From Coriobacteriia bacterium (GTDB lineage Bacteria; Actinomycetota; Coriobacteriia; Anaerosomatales; PALSA-660): a stretch of 46,520 nt of DNA. Below the pieces are notes generated by a model that searched no databases, was not told the origin of the DNA, and saw only the letters and a program-made list of their open reading frames with translations. Numbering within the stretch: the first letter of the stretch is position 1; every line of letters begins with the position of its first letter. Shown one piece after another: positions 25,899 through 32,228 of this stretch. A program made the translations under genes and the position numbers. The stretch covers positions 1 through 46,520 of the forward strand of contig JAUSAU010000068.1 of NCBI GenBank assembly GCA_030652345.1, in the 5' to 3' direction.

Positions 25899-27131
25899 CT
25901 AGCGCACGGTGAAGTAGCGAAGTCCGGATGCTCCGTACACATGCGAGGCGCACACGTGATACGCCCGCACGCGGTACGCCCCCGCATACGTGAGCGACGT
26001 GCGCACTCGATAGGCGGTCCGGCCGGCAGCGAGCGTCACGTACACTCGGCGCGCATAGACCCAGCGCCCGCGCACGCGGCGCTCGATCGTGAGCGTGACC
26101 CTGGTCGAGACCGTGTGGGCCGCGCCGCAGGTCCCGGCGATGTAGAACGCGCGGCGGTGCACCGGCCGCGAGACAGACGGCGCCGGGGCCCGCATCGAAG
26201 CCATCGGACGACCGTCGCCCTTCCACGCGTGATACGCCGCGTTGAGGAACGGCACGAACTGCGCGGTCGCGTACTGCCCGCCCGCAGGGTTGGGATGCGA
26301 GTCGTATGCGCTCGTGGCGTACGCCGGCTTCAGGTAGTTGGAAGTCGCGATCGTGTGGACCCTGCTCCCGTTCACGATCGTGTGTGATCCGCCGGTGAGC
26401 ACCGCGAAGAAGTCGAACGCGACGACGTTCTTGAGCGGGTAGCCCTTGAGCCATCCGTTCGGGTCGACGAGCCAGTTCGCGAGCACCCGGGCGTTCGCGG
26501 CCTCTGCGGCGTTGGTCGCGCCCGAGACGAGCGGCGGCGAGACCACGAGCACGAAGAGCTTGTCCGGCTTGGTCTTGAAGTACTCGAGCAAGTCGGTGTA
26601 GACGCCCTTGGCGTTGCCCACCGTCAGGCCGCTCATGCCGTTACCGGCCAGCGGGTTCGAGCCGATCGCGGGAACGACGTCGGCCGCCGAGCCGCCCACC
26701 GAGCTGTTCGGGTAGCACGACTTGAACATGACGATCTCGTTCTCGCCACCCGGGTCAGTCGCCAGTCTGGAATAGCCGGCGCTCTGGCCGCTCTGCGCGT
26801 ACAGCGCCGCCGTGTAGGTCCCGGCGTTCGACCCGCGGAACCAGGTCCACCAGTCGCCGACGTCCGTGCGGTCACCGATCGCGTCAGGACCCCATCCGTA
26901 GTTCGTGTCGGAGACGTAGTAGCCGGCGTTGCGCAGCGACGCCCCCAGATACCCGTTGCCGTCCGCCAGCCAGTTGCCGCCCGTCGAGTGATGGGCGAAG
27001 ACGAGCTTGACCGGCGCCGCCGGCGCATTGACGTCGAGCCCCTGACACGCGGACGCAACCAGCGGCGTCGCGAATAGCGCGAACGTCAGAGCGAGTGCGA
27101 TGACGAGCGCGACGCGCTTTGTGAGCTTCAT
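25899..27131 (-). CDS. Secreted SGNH-hydrolase-like protein with C-terminal surface module
   Basis: The product has 410 residues. The signal peptide (1-28) ends near VASACQG. LVFAHHSTGGNWL, NYGWGPDAIGD, DWWTWFRG, IVMFKSCYPNSS and DSHPNPAGGQYAT recur in a family of secreted SGNH-like proteins I recognise only loosely; the D-x-H in DSHP would be the C-terminal part of a Ser-Asp-His site. The nucleophile is not obvious. The Ser of HHSTGG or of KSCYPNSS are candidates. A basic Tyr/Arg-rich C-terminal unit (about 315-410) contains RRVRGRWVYARR and ends RYFTVR. The ATG at 27131 follows AAGGGGG by about 11 bases; the frame runs 41 codons further upstream without support. Substrate unknown, perhaps a surface glycan ester. 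Confidence 0.65.
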   Translation of the reverse strand: MKLTKRVALVIALALTFALFATPLVASACQGLDVNAPAAPVKLVFAHHSTGGNWLADGNGYLGASLRNAGYYVSDTNYGWGPDAIGDRTDVGDWWTWFRGSNAGTYTAALYAQSGQSAGYSRLATDPGGENEIVMFKSCYPNSSVGGSAADVVPAIGSNPLAGNGMSGLTVGNAKGVYTDLLEYFKTKPDKLFVLVVSPPLVSGATNAAEAANARVLANWLVDPNGWLKGYPLKNVVAFDFFAVLTGGSHTIVNGSRVHTIATSNYLKPAYATSAYDSHPNPAGGQYATAQFVPFLNAAYHAWKGDGRPMASMRAPAPSVSRPVHRRAFYIAGTCGAAHTVSTRVTLTIERRVRGRWVYARRVYVTLAAGRTAYRVRTSLTYAGAYRVRAYHVCASHVYGASGLRYFTVR

Positions 27132-27199
27132 GAGCGGCACAACCCCCTTGCACGAGACCGGCATCTGCAGACGGTATCGACTCCCCCGGCGTCCCACAG

Positions 27200-27215
27200 T
27201 GTGGCGACCGTCACG
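27200..27215. promoter_or_regulatory. CRP/FNR-like site 1 (TGTGG-N6-TCACG)
   Basis: TGTGGCGACCGTCACG fits TGTGA-N6-TCACA with one change in each half. It lies in the divergent control region, 69 bases upstream of the SGNH-like gene start and 40 bases from a better second copy. Confidence 0.45.
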
Positions 27216-27224
27216 AAGTGTGAC
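27210..27224. promoter_or_regulatory. Palindrome GTCAC-N5-GTGAC
   Basis: GTCACGAAGTGTGAC is a perfect 5+5 inverted repeat that shares its left arm with CRP-like site 1. It is the same TGTGA/TCACA half-site pair in reversed order. Confidence 0.4.
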
Positions 27225-27239
27225 ACGAGTGTGCGCTCC

Positions 27240-27255
27240 TGTGATTTCCGTCACG
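27240..27255. promoter_or_regulatory. CRP/FNR-like site 2 (TGTGA-N6-TCACG)
   Basis: TGTGATTTCCGTCACG matches the CRP family consensus at nine of ten half-site bases. Its centre is about 73 bases upstream of the start expected from the TATAAT at 27309, which fits an upstream activator position. Site 1 is 40 bases away, about four helical turns. Confidence 0.55.
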
Positions 27256-27308
27256 TCGACGGAGCCGACCGAGCGGCGGGCGTGCCCGCATAGGCGCCCT
27301 TCAGGGTC

Positions 27309-27314
27309 TATAAT
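27309..27314 (+). promoter_or_regulatory. Consensus -10 (TATAAT) of the DUF5648-like protein gene
   Basis: A perfect TATAAT lies 78 bases before the ATG at 27393, with no -35 at 16-18 bases. Lack of a -35 fits dependence on an activator bound at the CRP-like sites upstream. Confidence 0.6.
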
Positions 27315-27374
27315 GCGCAGGCGGGCACCGCCCTGCGCTCGAACACCCGCGGTGTCTCCGGCTGCCGGCCGTGA

Positions 27375-27389
27375 CCCACTGGAGGTGGG
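27375..27389 (+). promoter_or_regulatory. Hairpin holding the Shine-Dalgarno of the downstream gene
   Basis: CCCAC and GTGGG form a perfect 5-bp stem around TGGAG, so the GGAGG ribosome site is half in the loop and half in the stem, three bases before the ATG. It could dampen translation. Confidence 0.3.
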
Positions 27390-27392
27390 CCC

Positions 27393-28565
27393 ATGAGTTC
27401 ACGACACCCCCGCGATCAGCGCCCCTTCGCGCGCTTCGCAATCCCGATGGCGCTCGCAAGTGCGCTGCTCGTGATGTGTTCGGTCGCGCCCGCGTTCGCG
27501 CTGACCTACGACCCGCTCAACGTGATCTCGTACGACACGTGGCGTGGCTCGTCGTCGATGTCGGCCGCCGACATCCAGGCGTTCCTGGACACCAGACCCG
27601 GGCCACTCAAGAGCCTCGTGACGACCGACTACGTCGGGGTGAAGCGAAGCGCAGCGACGATCATCTACGAAGCAGCACGGCTCAACAACCTGAACCCGAA
27701 GGTCATCATCGCCACGCTCGACAAGGAGCAGTCGCTCATCAGCGAGGCACCGCACGTCCCGCACGCGGGCAACTCACACGGCACGTACACCTACCACATC
27801 CCGAAGGCCATGGGCTGCGGCATCTACAAGGGCAGCAAGAACACCTATCCGGGCTTCGGCAAGCAGGTCTTCTACGGGGCGCAGAAGCTCTCCACGTACG
27901 AGATCTCATTCGGCTGGTATCCGGGCAAGACCAAGAGCGTGTACTCCTACCCCGACGGCCACCGGATCACGATCGCTCCCAAGAACGCATGCACGTTCGC
28001 TCTCTATACCTACACGCCGTACTACCCGCAGGTCTCGTTCTGGAACATCTACGTCCGTTACTTCGGCGACCCGCAGCAGCCGGCGCGCATGCGGAACGTC
28101 TACGGGTTCATAAACCGGTCGAACGGCTCGATCCGGTACACCTCGAGCGAGACCGAGCGCTATCAGCTGATCAAGCGAGGCGCCCGGGCCTACCGCTACA
28201 CCGGCGTCGCCTTCACGGTGGACACGAGCGCGACGGCGAACTCGACACCGCTCTATCGCCTGTACGACCCCCGCAGGGCACGGTGGGCCTACACACTCAG
28301 CGCCAAGACGCGGCTGAGCCTATTGGCTACCCACGTCTGGCGTTCGAGCGGCTCCGTCGCCAAGGTCTCGACCGGCGCAACAGGCACACCCATCTACAAA
28401 CTCGAGAATCGGCGGACGCACGCGACCCTCTACACAGCCTCCGCCGCCACCAAGCAGAAGCTCTGCTACGGCCGCGCCGCCACACACTACTACCGCGGCG
28501 TGGCGTTCCGGTTCGAGAAGTCCATCGACACGACCGTACCGATCGGGCCGACGACGAAGCCCTAG
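27393..28565 (+). CDS. Secreted protein: helical glycosidase-like N-domain plus DUF5648-like repeats
   Basis: The product has 390 residues with a signal peptide (about 1-36, ending APAFA). Residues 40-235 (SAADIQAFLDTRPGPLKS, SAATIIYEAARLNNLNPK, IIATLDKEQSLIS) resemble a helical domain of secreted wall-active or adhesin proteins; the Glu of DKEQS would be the obvious candidate acid if it acts on glycans, but I cannot prove activity. The C-terminal third has repeats such as TPLYRLYDPRRARWAYTLS and TPIYKLENRRTHATLYTAS, followed by YRYTGVAF or YYRGVAF, which match the DUF5648 style. It lacks the C-terminal module of its neighbours. GGAGG precedes the ATG. It ends 16 bases from the convergent gene. 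Confidence 0.7.
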   Translation: MSSRHPRDQRPFARFAIPMALASALLVMCSVAPAFALTYDPLNVISYDTWRGSSSMSAADIQAFLDTRPGPLKSLVTTDYVGVKRSAATIIYEAARLNNLNPKVIIATLDKEQSLISEAPHVPHAGNSHGTYTYHIPKAMGCGIYKGSKNTYPGFGKQVFYGAQKLSTYEISFGWYPGKTKSVYSYPDGHRITIAPKNACTFALYTYTPYYPQVSFWNIYVRYFGDPQQPARMRNVYGFINRSNGSIRYTSSETERYQLIKRGARAYRYTGVAFTVDTSATANSTPLYRLYDPRRARWAYTLSAKTRLSLLATHVWRSSGSVAKVSTGATGTPIYKLENRRTHATLYTASAATKQKLCYGRAATHYYRGVAFRFEKSIDTTVPIGPTTKP

Positions 28566-28581
28566 CGGATCGGGAGCGGCC

Positions 28582-29037
28582 TCACTCGGAGGCGCGCTCT
28601 TCCCCCTCGGCGGATTCCGGGAGCGGAACGTCCCGGTCTCCATCGATTCCGACCCCATCGCTCTCCAGGCCGTACTCGGCTTGGAGAGCGTTCTCTTGTG
28701 CCTGGAGCCGCAGATCGATGCGCTTCTGTGTCGGGAAGACGACGCGCAGCAGGTACGCGAAGGTCAGGACGAGAGAGATCGGCGTCCCCCACGTGCGGAT
28801 GTCACCGAGCCACGGCGCGAGCTTCGCGAGCGCGGGGATCTGCGACAGCGCGAACGCGAGCACGTAGACGCCCTGCGCCGCGACGTAGAACCAGCGTCCT
28901 TCGGCGACGCCCGCGAAGTCGTGCTCCTTGCGGCGGACCGCGTTCACCACGACGTAGAACGCGAGCCCGACCACCGCGAACAGAAGCCCGATGACGACGA
29001 ACGCCCCCGGGCCGAGGATCTCGATCTTCCCGTGCAT
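28582..29037 (-). CDS. Three-helix membrane protein downstream of purQ, function unknown
   Basis: The product has 151 residues. Membrane segments are GAFVVIGLLFAVVGLAFYVVV, WFYVAAQGVYVLAFALSQIP and TPISLVLTFAYLLRVVF, and the C-terminal tail is Glu/Asp-rich. The family is not recognised. GAGAGG lies six bases before the ATG. It follows purQ by 33 bases, so it is probably the last gene of the purC-purS-purQ block. Confidence 0.65.
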   Translation of the reverse strand: MHGKIEILGPGAFVVIGLLFAVVGLAFYVVVNAVRRKEHDFAGVAEGRWFYVAAQGVYVLAFALSQIPALAKLAPWLGDIRTWGTPISLVLTFAYLLRVVFPTQKRIDLRLQAQENALQAEYGLESDGVGIDGDRDVPLPESAEGEERASE

Positions 29038-29070
29038 GTGGCGCCTCTCGTCAGGGGTCGGCGCGCCCGC

Positions 29071-29763
29071 CTAGACCTCGGCGAGCCGCTTCACGATCGT
29101 GGTGAAGAAGGGCTGGCCGTCGGTGCCGCTGGCGTCCGGCAGGACGACGCGCTCCGGGTGCGGCATGAGCCCGAACACGTTGCCGCGCTCGTTGCAGATG
29201 CCGGCGATGTCGTCGGTCGCGCCGTTGGGCGCGGAGCCCGCCGGGCTGCGGGTGCCGTCCGGCTCGCAGTAACGCACGACGATCTGCCCGTTCGCTTCCA
29301 TGCGCGCGATCGTCTCGGCGTCGGCCGTGTAGTTGCCCTCGTTGTGGTTGATCGGGATGCGCACCACGGTGCCCGCGGGAAGGTCGAGCCACTGGCACGC
29401 GCTCTCCTCGACCCGCAGCGGGACCTCTCTGCAGATGAACTTGAGGCCGCGGTTGCGCAGCATCGCGCCGGGCAGCATGTGCGCCTCGGTGAGGATCTGG
29501 AACCCGTTGCACACACCCAGCACCGGCCCGCCGCGCTCGGCGAACTTCACGACCTCGCCCATCACGGGCGAGAACCGCGCGACCGCACCACAGCGGATGT
29601 AGTCGCCGTACAAGAACCCGCCGGGCAGCACGACCGCGTCGAAGCCCGCGAGGTCGGTGTCGCCGTGCCAGATGTACTCGACGTCGAAGCCGAGGTAGTC
29701 GCACGCGATGACGATGTCCTGCTCGCAGTTGGAGCCGGGGAACCTGACGACGCCGAACTTCAT
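29071..29763 (-). CDS. purQ: Phosphoribosylformylglycinamidine synthase I, glutaminase subunit
   Basis: The 230-residue class I glutaminase supplies ammonia to PurL. MKFGVVRFPGSNCEQD is the classic N-terminus, GVCNGFQIL holds the nucleophile Cys, and GLMPHPERVV carries the His and Glu of the triad. The ATG at 29763 gives the usual length. A GTG at 29775 overlaps the purS stop and has AAGGA just upstream, so a start four residues earlier (MSGSMKF) is quite possible. Its partner purL is about 10 kb away. Confidence 0.95.
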   Translation of the reverse strand: MKFGVVRFPGSNCEQDIVIACDYLGFDVEYIWHGDTDLAGFDAVVLPGGFLYGDYIRCGAVARFSPVMGEVVKFAERGGPVLGVCNGFQILTEAHMLPGAMLRNRGLKFICREVPLRVEESACQWLDLPAGTVVRIPINHNEGNYTADAETIARMEANGQIVVRYCEPDGTRSPAGSAPNGATDDIAGICNERGNVFGLMPHPERVVLPDASGTDGQPFFTTIVKRLAEV

Positions 29764-29771
29764 GGAGCCGC

Positions 29772-30020
29772 TCACCAGTCCTTCTCGTCGGCCTGGATAC
29801 GGTAGTCCTCGATGACCGGGTTCGCGAGGAGCTTGTCGCACATCTCGCGCACGCGCATGAGCGCGTTGGGCCCGTCCTCGACCTCGATCTGGATGTACTT
29901 GCCGATCTTGACGCTCTTCACCTCGCTGTAGCCGAGGTTGGACAGCGCACCTTCGGCGGTCGCGCCGGGCGGGTCGAAGATGCCCTTCTTGTAGGTCACG
30001 AAGATCTCATAGCGTGCCAC
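29772..30020 (-). CDS. purS: Phosphoribosylformylglycinamidine synthase, PurS subunit
   Basis: This 82-residue protein has the normal PurS size. YEIFVTYKKGIFDPPGATAEGALSNLGY and VKIGKYIQIEVE are family features. PurS bridges PurL and PurQ in the FGAM synthase complex. The start is GTG at 30020, with GAGG about eight bases before it. Its first 14 bases lie inside the upstream membrane-protein gene, which implies coupled translation. Confidence 0.95.
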   Translation of the reverse strand: MARYEIFVTYKKGIFDPPGATAEGALSNLGYSEVKSVKIGKYIQIEVEDGPNALMRVREMCDKLLANPVIEDYRIQADEKDW

Positions 30021-30396
30021 TGCGGTCCTCACGCTCCCTCGATGAATCGTCGCCCGGACGTATCGCCGGGTCGTCGTCACTGTACAACGCGGACGCCCGC
30101 GGGGTGCCGTCGGGCCTGCGCACGCGCATGAGCGCGACGCGCGTCACCTGCAATGCGATCAGCCCGCCGAAGAAGGTCGCGATCCCCGGCCACGCGGTCC
30201 GCGGGACCTCGCGGTTCGCGGCGGTGGTCTTCTCGGCACCGGGTGCGGTCTCGATGCGGTAGATGTCGACGGCGCTGTAGGCGAACAGCCCGATACCGAC
30301 CAGGATGACCAGGAGCAGGGCGGACTCCAGCACGCGCAGGACCCAGTAGGTCCGGCGTCCGCGCTCCGGAGCAGTCGTCACGGAAGCGCCGCTCAC
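30007..30396 (-). CDS. Two-helix membrane protein overlapping purS, function unknown
   Basis: The product has 129 residues with two hydrophobic segments (LESALLLVILVGIGLFAYSAV and WPGIATFFGGLIALQVTRVAL) and a charged C-terminal tail. The family is not recognised. The GTG start overlaps the previous stop (GTGA), and its 3' end overlaps purS by 14 bases. Confidence 0.6.
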   Translation of the reverse strand: MSGASVTTAPERGRRTYWVLRVLESALLLVILVGIGLFAYSAVDIYRIETAPGAEKTTAANREVPRTAWPGIATFFGGLIALQVTRVALMRVRRPDGTPRASALYSDDDPAIRPGDDSSREREDRSGTL

Positions 30397-30902
30397 TCGT
30401 CGCCACTCGCGTCGTCGGCGGTTTCGACCTTCGGATCGGCGTCGGCCTTCGCTTTGGCGTCGGCCTTGCGCTCCTTCGGCTTCTTCTTCGACAACTCGAT
30501 GGCCTCGATACGTGCCTTACGGATCGGACCGAACTCGAGGTAGAACGCCCCGCCCATCGCGGCGGCCCACAGGCCCCACAGGACCGGCTTCACCTGCTCG
30601 GCAACTGCCTTGAGCTGGGTGAACTGAGGAAGCGCGACGATGATGATGGCGATCCCGAGCGATGCCGCCCACAGGATCCACCACAGACGCCGCAGCTTCT
30701 TCATCGCGGGCGTCTGCACGAGCGGTGCGACGGGAGCGGGAGCCGGGCCGCGGCCCCACAGCGACTTCTTCTTCGCCGGCTTCTTGGTCGCCGGAGTCGA
30801 TGCGCCGACCGCGCGCTTCGGCTTCGCGGCGCTCGCGCTCTTGCGCGTCTTGCCCTTCGGGTCGGTCTTGTACCGATCGTTGTGCGGGCTGCGCGTACTC
30901 AT
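30393..30902 (-). CDS. Lys/Ala-rich two-helix membrane protein after purC, function unknown
   Basis: The product has 169 residues. Two membrane segments (LWWILWAASLGIAIIIVALP, VLWGLWAAAMGGAFYLEFG) lie between a basic Lys/Ala/Pro-rich N-terminal arm and a tail of KKKPKERKADAKAKADADPK type. The family is not recognised; low-complexity arms suggest contact with nucleic acid, membrane lipid or protein. The ATG at 30902 has GAGGA six bases ahead and starts two bases after the purC stop. Confidence 0.65.
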   Translation of the reverse strand: MSTRSPHNDRYKTDPKGKTRKSASAAKPKRAVGASTPATKKPAKKKSLWGRGPAPAPVAPLVQTPAMKKLRRLWWILWAASLGIAIIIVALPQFTQLKAVAEQVKPVLWGLWAAAMGGAFYLEFGPIRKARIEAIELSKKKPKERKADAKAKADADPKVETADDASGDE

Positions 30903-30904
30903 GC

Positions 30905-31789
30905 TTATCCTCGTTCCGGAGAGAACGTCGAGCCCGTGATGAGCTCGTACGCCTGGATGTACTTCTCGCTGGTCTTCGCTATGACGTCCGCCGGCAGCGC
31001 GGGTGCCGGGGCCTGCTTGTCCCAGCCCGACGCCTCCAGCCAGTCGCGGACGAACTGCTTGTCGAACGACGGCTGGCTGTGGCCGGCCTCGTAGGTGTCG
31101 GCGGGCCAGAAGCGGCTCGAGTCAGGCGTGAGCACTTCGTCGACGAGCGTGACCTGACCATCGACGAGCCCGAACTCGAACTTCGTGTCGGCGAGGATGA
31201 TGCCGCGGGTCGCGGCGTGGTCGCGCGCCGCCGAGTAGACCGAGACCGACGCCTCCTGCAGCGCGGACCCGAACTCGGCGCCGACGATCTCGAACATCCG
31301 CTTCACCGGGATGTTCTCGTCGTGATCGCCGATCTCGGCCTTGGTCGACGGGGTGAACATCGGCTGGGGCAGCCGTGAGGACTCGACGAGACCCGTCGGG
31401 AGCCGCGTTCCGCAGACCGTGCCGGAACGCTTGTACTCACTCCAGCCGGAGCCAGCGAGGTAGCCGCGCACGATGCACTCCACCGGGAAGACCTGCGCCT
31501 TCTTGACGAGCATGAAGCGGCCGGCGAGATAGTCGGCGTGCGGCTTGAACGCTTCCGGGAGATCGGCGACATCTGCCGAGATCAGGTGGTTCGGGACGAC
31601 ATCTCGCAGCAGGTCGAACCAGTACAGCGACAGCTTGGTGAGGACCTCACCCTTGAACGGGATGGGATCCGGGAGCACGACGTCGAACGCGCTCAGGCGA
31701 TCCGACGCGACGAGCAGCAAGGTGTCGCCGAGGTCGTAGAGGTCGCGGACCTTGCCCTGGGAATCGGGCGTCAGATGCATCTCGTTCAC
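30905..31789 (-). CDS. purC: SAICAR synthetase
   Basis: The product has 294 residues, phosphoribosylaminoimidazole-succinocarboxamide synthase. It joins aspartate to CAIR with ATP. GKVRDLYDLGDTLLLVASDRLSAFD is the N-terminal nucleotide-binding motif, ECIVRGYLAGSGWSEYK and LADTKFEFGL are signatures, and DEVLTPDSSRFWP is the metal-binding region. I chose the GTG at 31789, with GAGGAAT six bases ahead, rather than far upstream in-frame codons. It heads the block purC, two membrane proteins, purS, purQ and a third membrane protein. Confidence 0.95.
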   Translation of the reverse strand: MNEMHLTPDSQGKVRDLYDLGDTLLLVASDRLSAFDVVLPDPIPFKGEVLTKLSLYWFDLLRDVVPNHLISADVADLPEAFKPHADYLAGRFMLVKKAQVFPVECIVRGYLAGSGWSEYKRSGTVCGTRLPTGLVESSRLPQPMFTPSTKAEIGDHDENIPVKRMFEIVGAEFGSALQEASVSVYSAARDHAATRGIILADTKFEFGLVDGQVTLVDEVLTPDSSRFWPADTYEAGHSQPSFDKQFVRDWLEASGWDKQAPAPALPADVIAKTSEKYIQAYELITGSTFSPERG

Positions 31790-31804
31790 GGGATTCCTCA
31801 CGTC

Positions 31805-31841
31805 GCTTCGGCGTGCCGGTGACATCGCGGTATGCCGAAGC
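31805..31841 (-). promoter_or_regulatory. Leader hairpin just upstream of the purC ribosome site
   Basis: GCTTCGGC and GCCGAAGC (31805-31812 with 31834-31841) form a perfect 8-bp stem around a 21-base loop, a few bases before the purC Shine-Dalgarno. It lies in the ~83-base leader predicted from the TACAAT at 31879. It does not match a purine riboswitch. Confidence 0.4.
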
Positions 31842-31878
31842 CCCGGAGCATGCGGGAGGAGCGTCACGGCATGGGGGT

Positions 31879-31884
31879 ATTGTA
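31879..31884 (-). promoter_or_regulatory. Candidate -10 element (TACAAT) of the purC block
   Basis: GGCTACAATACC lies about 90 bases before the purC start, in the 178-base gap after the small membrane peptide gene. No convincing -35 is present; it resembles the purL and purF -10 elements. Confidence 0.4.
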
Positions 31885-31967
31885 GCCGTTCGCAACCCCC
31901 GCGCGACGGGCGAGTGACACGTCGACGAGCTGCGTGACCGGGCGGTCCGGGCCCGCGCCCCGGAAGG

Positions 31968-32171
31968 CTAGAACCAGCCGAAGACGAGCTTCCCGGCGGC
32001 GAAGAATCCGTGTCCGAGCGCCATGACCAGCAGGGCGTAGGCGGTCCACGTGTGTACCTTCATGTGGAGCGGACCCTTGAACTTGATGATCCGCTTGCCG
32101 ACGAGCACCTGGAACAGGAGCACGAGGAAGAGCGTCATACCGCCGGCAGCGATGATGTAGAGAGGGTTCAT
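31968..32171 (-). CDS. 67-residue two-helix membrane peptide with membrane histidines
   Basis: Two hydrophobic helices (LYIIAAGGMTLFLVLLFQVLVG and TWTAYALLVMALGHGFFAAG) are joined by KRIIKFKGPLHMKVH. His36, His40 and His54 lie at or in helix 2, spaced so that 40 and 54 could face one side, as in small b-type cytochromes. That is only a structural guess. A strong GGAGG two to seven bases before the ATG supports a real gene. It follows the RACo-like gene by 57 bases. Confidence 0.6.
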   Translation of the reverse strand: MNPLYIIAAGGMTLFLVLLFQVLVGKRIIKFKGPLHMKVHTWTAYALLVMALGHGFFAAGKLVFGWF

Positions 32172-32228
32172 TGGTCCTCCGGGACGAAGTGGTCTGCACC
32201 TCTGATGGATGCACGTACCAGTCGATTC

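Noticed and set aside
27315..27392. Possible c-di-GMP or other riboswitch in the leader of the DUF5648-like gene
   Set aside because: Only short hairpins are present. The conserved core of GEMM-type or purine riboswitches is not seen.
3702..28565. LPXTG sortase signals or SLH domains in the large secreted proteins
   Set aside because: None is visible at any C-terminus. The proteins end in the shared beta module or in DUF5648-like repeats.
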